Shown one piece after another: positions 1-6,374 of a stretch of DNA of 64,000 nt; position 1 is the first letter of the stretch; every line of letters begins with the position of its first letter. Origin of the DNA: Oscillospiraceae bacterium (GTDB lineage Bacteria; Bacillota; Clostridia; Oscillospirales; Acutalibacteraceae); NCBI GenBank assembly GCA_015066105.1, contig SVOY01000001.1:62001-126000 (forward strand). The letters are read 5' to 3'. The position numbers were made by a program, and so were the translations under genes. Below the pieces are notes generated by a model. The model did no database searches. It saw only the letters and a list, made by a program, of their open reading frames with translations, and had not been told where the DNA came from.

Positions 1-1494
1 GGCAGAATATCGGCCTGCTTCCGTAAGGATGATGAAAACGCCGAATATTTAGGCCCTTACACGGGCAATTTTTCCGTAACAAACGCAGTTTCTCAGGCCT
101 CTGAGATTTTTATGCTGCCCACCTGCAGTAAGGTTTTTCCCCGTGACATAGGCAAGGGCAGACCCTGCCTTAATTTTCACATAAACCGTTGCTCGGGCGT
201 GTGCTGTAAAAAAATAAGCAAGGCCGAATATGACGAAAGCTTCAGGCAGGCCGTTGATTTTTTAAAGGGCGGAAGCGCAAAAACGGTGAGCGGCCTTAAA
301 AAGCAGATGGAGGAATACTCCGAAAACCTTGAATTTGAAAAGGCGGCAAAAATAAGGGATAAGCTCAAGGCCATTGAAAGGATAATGTCACGGCAGAAGG
401 TTGTTGTTGACGGCAGTGTTAATGAGGATGTTTTTGCCGTTGCGCAAAGAGGAGAAAAGGCCTGCCTTTCGGTGCTGTGCCTTCGTGACGGGCTGTTATC
501 CTCAACGGAGCATTTTGTTGTGGATAACAGTGAAAATCTGCCTGAGCTTCGTCGGGAGCTTGTGCTTTCCTTTTATGCAATGGAAAGGCAGCTGCCGCCG
601 CTTGTTGTGCTTGACGGTGAAATAAGCGACAGTGAGCTTATTGCAAGGCTTCTTTCGGAAAAAAGAGGGAAAAAGGTAACCCTGCTTGTGCCGCAGAAGG
701 GCGAAAAGGCAAGGGTAATTGCAATGTGCCTTAACAATGCGGCTCAGAAGCTCGGTGAACACCTTGGCAGAAGCGGCAGGGAGACGGCTGTGCTTGACGA
801 GCTTGCAAAGCTGCTCGGCCTTTCAAAAACCCCCGAATATATTGAGTCCTACGATATTTCTCATACGGGCGGCAGTGACAACGTTGCAGGTATGATTGTT
901 TTCAAAAACGGTGCACCCTTTAAAAGCGCATACCGCCGCTTTGCCGTGAAAAGCTTTGACGGCCAGGACGATTACGGCTCAATGCGTGAGGTCATTTCAC
1001 GAAGACTCAACCGCTACGTTGAGGAAAAGGATACGGGCGAGGGCTTTGGCAGACTTCCCGACCTTATTTTGCTTGACGGCGGTCAGGGTCAGGTCAATGC
1101 CGTAAAGCCAATAGTTGAAGCCTTTGGCCTCGACATTCCCGTTTTCGGTATGGTCAAGGACGGCAAGCACCGCACAAGGGCAATTTCCGCAGGCGGTCAG
1201 GAAATTTCCGTTTCATCCTCAAGGCGGGTGTTTACTCTGATTTCCGAAATTCAGCAGGAGGTTCACCGCTTTGCAATTACCTACCATAAGCAGAAGCACA
1301 CAAAGCGCAGCATTTCAACCGCCCTTACCGCAATTCCGGGAATAGGTGAAAAAAAGGCAAGGCTGCTGCTTAAGCATTTCAGGAGTCTTAAAGGTGTGGG
1401 CGAAGCCTCTGAAGGGGAGCTTAATGAGGTAAGCGGAATCAGTAAAAGCGATGCACAACGGATTTATGATTACTTTCATAAAATACGTGACTGA
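1..1494 (+). CDS. uvrC: Excinuclease ABC subunit C, 5'-truncated by window
   Basis: UvrC makes the dual incisions of nucleotide excision repair with UvrA and UvrB. The reading frame is open from base 1, so the listed ATG at 112 is internal; the GIY-YIG N-terminus lies outside the window. Seen: the Cys-rich stretch RPCLNFHINRCSGVC, a UVR (UvrB-interacting) helix pair around LEFEKAAKIRDKL, the RNase H-like UvrC core ending in LILLDGGQGQVNAV, and a C-terminal double helix-hairpin-helix (IPGIGEKKARLLLKHF). All are in the family order. The end is complete at TGA and the next gene has its own promoter. Confidence 0.97.
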   Translation, partial: GRISACFRKDDENAEYLGPYTGNFSVTNAVSQASEIFMLPTCSKVFPRDIGKGRPCLNFHINRCSGVCCKKISKAEYDESFRQAVDFLKGGSAKTVSGLKKQMEEYSENLEFEKAAKIRDKLKAIERIMSRQKVVVDGSVNEDVFAVAQRGEKACLSVLCLRDGLLSSTEHFVVDNSENLPELRRELVLSFYAMERQLPPLVVLDGEISDSELIARLLSEKRGKKVTLLVPQKGEKARVIAMCLNNAAQKLGEHLGRSGRETAVLDELAKLLGLSKTPEYIESYDISHTGGSDNVAGMIVFKNGAPFKSAYRRFAVKSFDGQDDYGSMREVISRRLNRYVEEKDTGEGFGRLPDLILLDGGQGQVNAVKPIVEAFGLDIPVFGMVKDGKHRTRAISAGGQEISVSSSRRVFTLISEIQQEVHRFAITYHKQKHTKRSISTALTAIPGIGEKKARLLLKHFRSLKGVGEASEGELNEVSGISKSDAQRIYDYFHKIRD

Positions 1495-1513
1495 TGATTT
1501 TGGAATGAAATTG

Positions 1514-1542
1514 TTGCATATAGGTTCTTTTTGTGATATTAT
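1514..1542 (+). promoter_or_regulatory. Promoter of the XRE regulator
   Basis: TTGCAT and TATTAT hexamers are separated by exactly 17 nt, 27 nt before the ATG at 1569. The ORF-track GTG at 1533 overlaps this promoter, which argues for the downstream start. Confidence 0.75.
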
Positions 1543-1568
1543 GTAAAAAGTTGAAGGGAGTTGAAGGT

Positions 1569-1964
1569 ATGAAGGATTACACTATTGGTATCAGTCTGAG
1601 AAAGGTGCGTGAGGAGCACAATTTTAAGCAAAAGGACGTAGCTGAAGCAATCGGCCTTGACAGAAGCTCCTATTCCTTTTATGAAACGGGCCGCACAAGG
1701 CCTTCTCTTGAAACCCTGTGCACCCTTGCAAGGGTATATAACGTAACAATAGGCTACCTTCTCGGTAAGGAGCCCAATAATCCCGCTCTCAGAGAAAAGG
1801 TGAATGCGGTAAGCTCGGTTGCAGACCCCATAGCAATGCTAAAAAAGGATGAGCAGCTGCTTCTTATGCATTACAGAGTTGCAAGCGATGAGGTTAAAAA
1901 GGTAATTCTTGAAGCTCTTACCGAAAACAGCAAAAAAGTGGCAGGTAAAAAGGCATCTGATTGA
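1569..1964 (+). CDS. XRE-family helix-turn-helix regulator
   Basis: A 131-residue DNA-binding protein. An N-terminal lambda-repressor-like HTH (about residues 7-62: LRKVREEHNFKQKDVAEAIG ... YNVTIGYLLG) is followed by a short helical tail with Lys-rich end. I chose ATG 1569 because AAGGGAG lies 8 nt upstream, whereas the longer GTG start falls inside the promoter. It is monocistronic between uvrC and a secreted-protein gene. The target is unknown; regulators of this kind often control themselves or their neighbour, but I see no clear operator palindrome. Confidence 0.9.
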   Translation: MKDYTIGISLRKVREEHNFKQKDVAEAIGLDRSSYSFYETGRTRPSLETLCTLARVYNVTIGYLLGKEPNNPALREKVNAVSSVADPIAMLKKDEQLLLMHYRVASDEVKKVILEALTENSKKVAGKKASD

Positions 1965-1973
1965 TAAAAATAC

Positions 1974-2002
1974 TTGACAAATATTAACGGATTGTATATA
2001 CT
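1974..2002 (+). promoter_or_regulatory. Strong promoter of the small secreted protein
   Basis: TTGACA, 17-nt spacer, TATACT, starting just after the stop of the XRE gene. It is followed by GGAGGT at 2021-2026, so the gene is probably well expressed. Confidence 0.85.
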
Positions 2003-2034
2003 GAAAATACTAAAATTTCAGGAGGTAAATTAAA

Positions 2035-2451
2035 ATGAAAAAGATTATTTCTCTTTTACTCGCAGTTCTTATGATTTTCTCAGTTGCAACAACAGCTTTT
2101 GCTACTGAGGGAGAAGCAACCGACTCAACCAACACAGAAGCAGTTGCCCCCGATGCACCTGCTGAGGGCGAAGAAGGCGACGCAACAGATAGCATCATTC
2201 CCGACCTCGGCGAATATGACTGGATTCTCGACCTTCCCTTCTGGACTGTAGGTCCCGCTTTCAAGTTTGCTAAGATTGCTTTCAAGCTTGTTTCCGTTTA
2301 CCTTAAGGTTGCTAAAATCTTCGGTCTTGTTGAGCAGGATATGGACGATATGATTCTTGACGTTCTTCTCGGCCTTATCGAAGACGCTGAAAACGGCGGC
2401 CAGGTTCAGGAAGAAACTACAACAGAGCCTGCAACAGAGGCTGCTGCATAA
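2035..2451 (+). CDS. Small secreted acidic protein, unknown function
   Basis: 138 residues that I do not recognise. A textbook signal peptide (MKKIISLLLAVLMIFSVATTAFA, cleavage probably after AFA near residue 23) leads into an acidic Ser/Thr/Glu/Ala-rich linker. Next comes a hydrophobic, Lys-containing helical stretch (about residues 60-105, with a repeated KFAKIAFK/LKVAKIFG flavour), then a Thr/Glu/Ala tail. The layout suggests an exported surface-associated or membrane-active peptide; that is inference. It has its own strong promoter, an ideal RBS and a strong terminator, so it is an independent unit. Confidence 0.85.
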   Translation: MKKIISLLLAVLMIFSVATTAFATEGEATDSTNTEAVAPDAPAEGEEGDATDSIIPDLGEYDWILDLPFWTVGPAFKFAKIAFKLVSVYLKVAKIFGLVEQDMDDMILDVLLGLIEDAENGGQVQEETTTEPATEAAA

Positions 2452-2467
2452 GTTAAGCTTTCACAGA

Positions 2468-2497
2468 ATACTGCGGATTTTTCCGCAGTATTTTTTT
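2468..2497 (+). terminator. Rho-independent terminator
   Basis: ATACTGCGGA, TTTT loop, TCCGCAGTAT, then a run of Ts; a 10-bp perfect stem 16 nt after the stop of the secreted-protein gene. Confidence 0.92.
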
Positions 2498-2531
2498 GTG
2501 AAAATTTTTGTGAAAATCTTATTTTTTGGTG

Positions 2532-2560
2532 TTGACTTTTGATGCTTTCAGGTGTATAAT
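2532..2560 (+). promoter_or_regulatory. Promoter of the leader/transporter unit
   Basis: TTGACT, 17 nt, perfect TATAAT. A 10-bp palindrome TTGCCGGCAA (2561-2570) covers the expected start of transcription and could be an operator, though it may be chance. Confidence 0.85.
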
Positions 2561-2565
2561 TTGCC

Positions 2566-2706
2566 GGCAATCCAAATAAGTGGTGGAGTCTGTCATAGCG
2601 TGTGAATACACATGTTATTTGTTTAGGGTTGTAATTTATTATGCGGTTTTTTACGGCAACAGTAAATTTTCTGACAGAATTTCCCGGGGGAATTCTGTCT
2701 TTTTTT
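2566..2706 (+). ncRNA. Structured 5' leader ending in a terminator (riboswitch candidate)
   Basis: About 140 nt lie between the promoter and the transporter gene. CAAATAA 2573-2579 pairs with TTATTTG 2615-2621, directly stacked on a second stem CGTGTG/CACATG (2599-2604/2609-2614, AATA loop). The 19-nt bulge on the 5' side contains TCTGTCA (2589-2595), which is complementary to TGACAGA (2672-2678). TGACAGA overlaps the 5' arm of the terminator at 2673-2699 (GACAGAATT/AATTCTGTC, then eight Ts). The two pairings exclude each other, the usual logic of transcription-attenuating riboswitches. I do not recognise the family, and no ligand can be named. A 33-codon frame from 2641 runs through the terminator but has no convincing RBS. 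Confidence 0.5.
2673..2706 (+). terminator. Leader terminator (attenuator)
   Basis: GACAGAATT ... AATTCTGTC with extra inner C-G pairs followed by T8, located 38 nt upstream of the transporter start. It must be read through or antiterminated for the gene to be expressed. Confidence 0.9.
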
Positions 2707-2743
2707 TGCGCAGGCTCAGTTTTATCAAAAAAGGAGTTTTAAA

Positions 2744-4120
2744 ATGAGTCCGATTACAGTCACAGCTCTGATTATCTTTGCAATCACTTATATTTTAATG
2801 CTTGCATTCCAGAAAATCAGACCGCACATTACGGTAACATCAGCAATTATCTTCATTGCGCTCGGCGTTATTGCCGCAGTCAACCCCAATCTTTTCGGTG
2901 AAGGCTTTTTTACGGTAGGGGACAGCACCTTTTCTTACGGCATTAAAGAGGCCCTTTCTGAAATTGACTGGAACGTAATAATGATGATTGCAGGCACAAT
3001 GGGTACGGTATATCTCTTTATCGAGTCAAAAATGCCTCAGCTTATGAGTGATGTGCTTATTTCTAAAATGCCCAATATGAAGTGGGTCGTTATCGCTCTT
3101 TCACTTTTTGCCGGAATTGTTTCTGCTTTTGTTGACAATGTGGCAACGGTGCTTATGATTGCTCCCGTTGCACTCGCTTTCTGCAAAAAGGTCAAGGTTT
3201 CACCCGTTCCCGCAATTATCTGTATTGCGGTTTCCTCGAACCTTCAGGGTGCGGCAACCCTTGTGGGTGACACAACCTCAATTCTTCTTGCCAAGGCGGC
3301 AGGCCTCGACTTCTCTGATTTCTTCGTTGACAACGGACACGTCGGTATGTTCTTCGTTGTTCAGGCAGGCGCAATTGCAAGTGCACTCATCATTTACTTT
3401 ATGTTCCGTAAGGAAAACAACAAAATTGAATTTACGGGCAGAACAAAGGTCGAGGATAAATTTCCCACATATCTTCTTGCGGGCACTGTGCTCTCACTCA
3501 TCCTTGTTTCCTTTATTCCCTACAAGGACGCGGCCGCAGAGGGTCAGCTTTACAAGCCTGACATCACAAACGGTGTTCTTTGCATCGCCTTTTTCCTTGC
3601 AGGTGTTGTAAGGGAGCTGTTTATCAAAAAGAACAGGGAAATCGTAAAGAACGCCCTTAAGGAAATTGACTATTACACAATAGTGCTTCTCACCGGCCTT
3701 TTCATCGTAATCGGCGGCATCAAGAGCGCAGGTGTCATCGATGTTATCGGCTCTGCAATCGGCTCACTCGGCTCAGGCTCCGTTTTCCTCGTTTATACAA
3801 TTATCGTATGGATGTCGGTTCTTCTTTCAGCCTTTATTGACAACATTCCTTACACGGCAACAATGCTTTCAATTGTTCCCGTCATCGCTTCAAGCGTCGG
3901 CCTTGAAAATCCCACTCTGCTTTATTACGGTCTTCTCTGCGGTGCAACCCTCGGCGGCAACCTTACACCTATCGGTGCAAGTGCAAACATTGCGGGCATC
4001 GGTATTCTCCGTAAGGAGGGCTACGAGGTTAAGTCCGCAACCTTTATGAAATTCGGCGTGCCCTTCACTCTTGCGGCGGTAACAACCGGTTATCTTCTGC
4101 TTTGGATTATCTGGGCATAA
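2744..4120 (+). CDS. ArsB/NhaD (ion transporter) superfamily permease
   Basis: A 458-residue polytopic membrane protein with about 11-12 hydrophobic segments. The two halves each carry an Asp-Asn signature (VDNVATVLMIAP near residue 132 and IDNIPYTATMLS near 365). Each is followed by a Gly/Asn-rich re-entrant motif (SNLQGAATLVGDTTS and GGNLTPIGASAN). This inverted-repeat layout is that of the ArsB/NhaD/CitMHS group of anion or cation:proton transporters. The substrate cannot be read from sequence. RBS AAGGAG precedes the ATG. Expression is probably controlled by the leader RNA, so identifying that RNA would point to the substrate. Confidence 0.85.
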   Translation: MSPITVTALIIFAITYILMLAFQKIRPHITVTSAIIFIALGVIAAVNPNLFGEGFFTVGDSTFSYGIKEALSEIDWNVIMMIAGTMGTVYLFIESKMPQLMSDVLISKMPNMKWVVIALSLFAGIVSAFVDNVATVLMIAPVALAFCKKVKVSPVPAIICIAVSSNLQGAATLVGDTTSILLAKAAGLDFSDFFVDNGHVGMFFVVQAGAIASALIIYFMFRKENNKIEFTGRTKVEDKFPTYLLAGTVLSLILVSFIPYKDAAAEGQLYKPDITNGVLCIAFFLAGVVRELFIKKNREIVKNALKEIDYYTIVLLTGLFIVIGGIKSAGVIDVIGSAIGSLGSGSVFLVYTIIVWMSVLLSAFIDNIPYTATMLSIVPVIASSVGLENPTLLYYGLLCGATLGGNLTPIGASANIAGIGILRKEGYEVKSATFMKFGVPFTLAAVTTGYLLLWIIWA

Positions 4121-4134
4121 TATCAGTAAAAATA

Positions 4135-4163
4135 TAGAGCTATATCAGTGATGAATAGCTCTA
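4135..4163 (+). terminator. Hairpin after transporter (weak terminator)
   Basis: TAGAGCTAT ... ATAGCTCTA, 9-bp perfect stem with an 11-nt loop, 14 nt after the stop. The tail is only tcatttt, so termination may be partial. Confidence 0.5.
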
Positions 4164-4217
4164 TCATTTTGCACAAAACAAACTTCTTCTATTTGTTAAG
4201 TTTGTCCATTTTATACT

Positions 4218-4246
4218 TTGACTTTTTTTCATCTCAATGGTAAAAT
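4218..4246 (+). promoter_or_regulatory. Promoter of the AAE-type exchanger
   Basis: TTGACT, 17 nt, TAAAAT. The ORF-track start at 4218 falls on this -35 box, which shows that the long start is not real. Confidence 0.8.
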
Positions 4247-4295
4247 CATTGAGGAAAATTTAAAAGAAAAAAGATATTTTTCGGAGGAAAGAAAA

Positions 4296-5558
4296 ATGAG
4301 TTTATTAGGCGGATTTATTTCAATCAGCAACATCTCAACTCTGCTTTTTGTAGTGTTCGGTGTTCTTATGCTCGGCTATGCTTTGGGCAGAATCACGGTA
4401 AAGGGTATTTCACTCGGTGACGCAGGCGTGTTCATCATTGCTCTTGTTGTCGGTGCTCTCTTCTTTGCCGTTAACGAAGGCGGCGAGCTTATTTTCGATT
4501 TTTCTTCTGCGCCCTATGATTTCAGCAGCGGACTTTCAATTGTTGAAAGCCTCGGCCTTGTTCTTTTCGTAACATCCGTCGGCTTTATTGCAGGCCCCAA
4601 ATTCTTCGGCAACTTCAAAAGAAATTTCAAGTCCTATGTTCTTCTCGGCCTTATCATTATCCTTGCAGGTGGTCTTGCAGCGGCAGGCTGTATCGGTCTC
4701 GGTGAGGTGCTTGGCTACGGCGCAAGCATTACAGAGCAGGATGGCTTTGTGGCTATGATTGTCGGCCTTCTTTCAGGCTCACTTACTTCAACCCCCGCTT
4801 TCTCGGCAGCAAAGGCAACCGTTGCTCCCGAATATCAGTCACTCGTTTCCGTAGGTCACGGTATTGCTTACATCTTCGGTGTTATCGGTGTTGTGCTTTT
4901 CGTTCAGCTTATTCCCAAGCTCACAAAGGCAAATATGGACGAAGAGCGTGCTAAGCTTGTAATCAAGGAGGAGGGCGAAAAGAAAGCCTTCACGGGTAAG
5001 CTTTTTGAAATTGACCATATGGGTATTGCGGCCTTCTCACTTGCAGCAATCTGCGGTACACTTCTCGGTCAGGTTAAGATTCCCCTTTCTTCACAGGGCT
5101 TTTCAGGCACCTGCTTCTCACTTACAACAACAGGCGGCTGCCTTCTCGTTTCACTTGTTCTCGGTCATTTCCAGAGAATCGGCAAAATCAACATTATGCC
5201 CGCTCAGAGCACACTCAAGCTTTTCCGCGAGCTCGGCCTTGTTCTCTTCCTTGTAGGTGCGGGTATCCCCGGCGGTGCAGAGTTTGTTGAAAACTTTGAC
5301 GTTATGTACTTTGTATACGGTATCATTATGACACTCGTTCCTCTTGTAATCGGTTATCTTTTTGCAAGATATGTGCTCAAGCTCAGCCTTCTCAACAACC
5401 TCGGTTCAATCACCGGCGGTATGACCTCAACTCCTGCACTCGGTACACTTATCGGCACTGCAGGCACAGAGGATGTTGCAGCGGCTTATGCGGCAACCTA
5501 CCCCATTTCACTCATTGCAGTTGTATTGGTATCGCAGTTCCTCATCATTCTCTTATAA
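4296..5558 (+). CDS. AAE-family (AspT/YidE-like) membrane exchanger lacking TrkA-C domains
   Basis: A 420-residue membrane protein. Two homologous hydrophobic halves each contain the family signature: SGSLTSTPAFSAAKA (near residue 165) and TGGMTSTPALGTLIG (near residue 385). In the aspartate:alanine exchanger family the halves are usually separated by one or two cytosolic TrkA-C domains (about 550 residues in total). Here only a short charged loop (KANMDEERAKLVIKEEGEKK) joins them. Start ATG 4296 has GGAGGA 8 nt upstream. It has its own promoter and a strong terminator. The substrate is unknown; a dicarboxylate or amino acid is plausible from the family. Confidence 0.8.
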   Translation: MSLLGGFISISNISTLLFVVFGVLMLGYALGRITVKGISLGDAGVFIIALVVGALFFAVNEGGELIFDFSSAPYDFSSGLSIVESLGLVLFVTSVGFIAGPKFFGNFKRNFKSYVLLGLIIILAGGLAAAGCIGLGEVLGYGASITEQDGFVAMIVGLLSGSLTSTPAFSAAKATVAPEYQSLVSVGHGIAYIFGVIGVVLFVQLIPKLTKANMDEERAKLVIKEEGEKKAFTGKLFEIDHMGIAAFSLAAICGTLLGQVKIPLSSQGFSGTCFSLTTTGGCLLVSLVLGHFQRIGKINIMPAQSTLKLFRELGLVLFLVGAGIPGGAEFVENFDVMYFVYGIIMTLVPLVIGYLFARYVLKLSLLNNLGSITGGMTSTPALGTLIGTAGTEDVAAAYAATYPISLIAVVLVSQFLIILL

Positions 5559-5623
5559 TCAGACCGGCGATAACGGCACAGGAACGGCGACACATTATAT
5601 TCTGTATTTTAAAGCATATTGTT

Positions 5624-5658
5624 AAAAGCCGACGGAGTATCGAACTTCGTCGGCTTTT
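5624..5658 (+). terminator. Rho-independent terminator
   Basis: AAAAGCCGACG ... CGTCGGCTTTT, 11-bp stem, after the exchanger. It is A/T-symmetric, so it may also serve the converging ybaK transcript. Confidence 0.92.
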
Positions 5659-5688
5659 GTGTCGCCTTTACTTAAATTCAGAACTGTT

Positions 5689-5756
5689 TACCTGCGCACC
5701 GCAAAGCGGTGCTGCCGGCTCTCGGCCCTCAGCCCTTGGCCCTTGGCCCTCAGTTC
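5689..5756 (-). repeat. Hairpin plus GGCCCTY heptamer array
   Basis: Consecutive 7-mers GGCCCTC-AGCCCTT-GGCCCTT-GGCCCTC at 5724-5751 abut the stop codon of the minus-strand ybaK. Beyond the array lies a short palindrome GCACCGC-aaa-GCGGTGC. See the matching arrays near 45314 and 56536. Confidence 0.75.
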
Positions 5757-5759
5757 TTC

Positions 5760-6233
5760 TTACTGCTCTGTCACGCTTGTAACATCAATCCACGCCTTGA
5801 AGCCTGAAAGCTTTTCAAGCTGAGGGATTGTAAGCTCAATGGCACTGTTGCTGCTGCCGCAGGCGGGGAATACGGTCTCAAATGCCTTAAGGGATTCGTC
5901 AAGGTAAACGTCAACACCCTCGTTTATGCCGAAGGGACACACGCCGCCGATTTTATGGCCTATCATTTCGCTCACCTGGTCGGGGGTGAGCATTTTTGCT
6001 TTTTTATGGAAAATTGCCTTGTAGCTTTTGTTGTTGATTCTTGCCGTGCCTGCAGTGACGATTATAATTGCCTTATCCTCAACAAGGAAGGAGAGGGATT
6101 TTGCAATTCTTGCCTCCTCGGTGCCCAATGCCTGTGCGGCAAGGGGAACGGTTGCGCTTGAAACATCAAACTCAAGTATTTTATCCTCCATGCCGTATTC
6201 CTTCATATATTCTCTTACTTTTTCAATTGACAT
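5760..6233 (-). CDS. YbaK/ProX-type aminoacyl-tRNA deacylase
   Basis: 157 residues spanning a single YbaK domain. Such proteins hydrolyse mischarged tRNAs (for example Cys- or Ala-tRNA-Pro) in trans. Seen: a conserved lysine-bearing segment NKSYKAIFHKKAKML, the GGVCPFG glycine-rich loop near residue 97, and the C-terminal SNSAIELTIPQLEKL strand. The length is normal. It is transcribed alone, divergently from pcrA, from a good minus-strand promoter. The exact substrate (YbaK versus ProX type) cannot be decided from sequence. Confidence 0.9.
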   Translation of the reverse strand: MSIEKVREYMKEYGMEDKILEFDVSSATVPLAAQALGTEEARIAKSLSFLVEDKAIIIVTAGTARINNKSYKAIFHKKAKMLTPDQVSEMIGHKIGGVCPFGINEGVDVYLDESLKAFETVFPACGSSNSAIELTIPQLEKLSGFKAWIDVTSVTEQ

Positions 6234-6268
6234 AGCCTTTCTCCTTATCTGAGTTTATTCTGCCAATT

Positions 6269-6297
6269 ATTGTAACTCTCTTTTAATTATTAGTCAA
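6269..6297 (-). promoter_or_regulatory. Minus-strand promoter of ybaK
   Basis: On the minus strand TTGACT, 17 nt, TACAAT, about 35 nt before the start codon, which is preceded by AAGGAGAAAGG. Confidence 0.8.
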
Positions 6298-6330
6298 GGC
6301 AAAATAAATGATATATTTTTATTTTAGCGG

Positions 6331-6359
6331 TTGTTTTTTTCTGCAATTTATTGTAGAAT
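6331..6359 (+). promoter_or_regulatory. Promoter of pcrA
   Basis: TTGTTT, 17 nt, TAGAAT, 15 nt upstream of the pcrA ATG; divergent from the ybaK promoter. Confidence 0.65.
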
Positions 6360-6374
6360 TGAAAGGAATAATTT

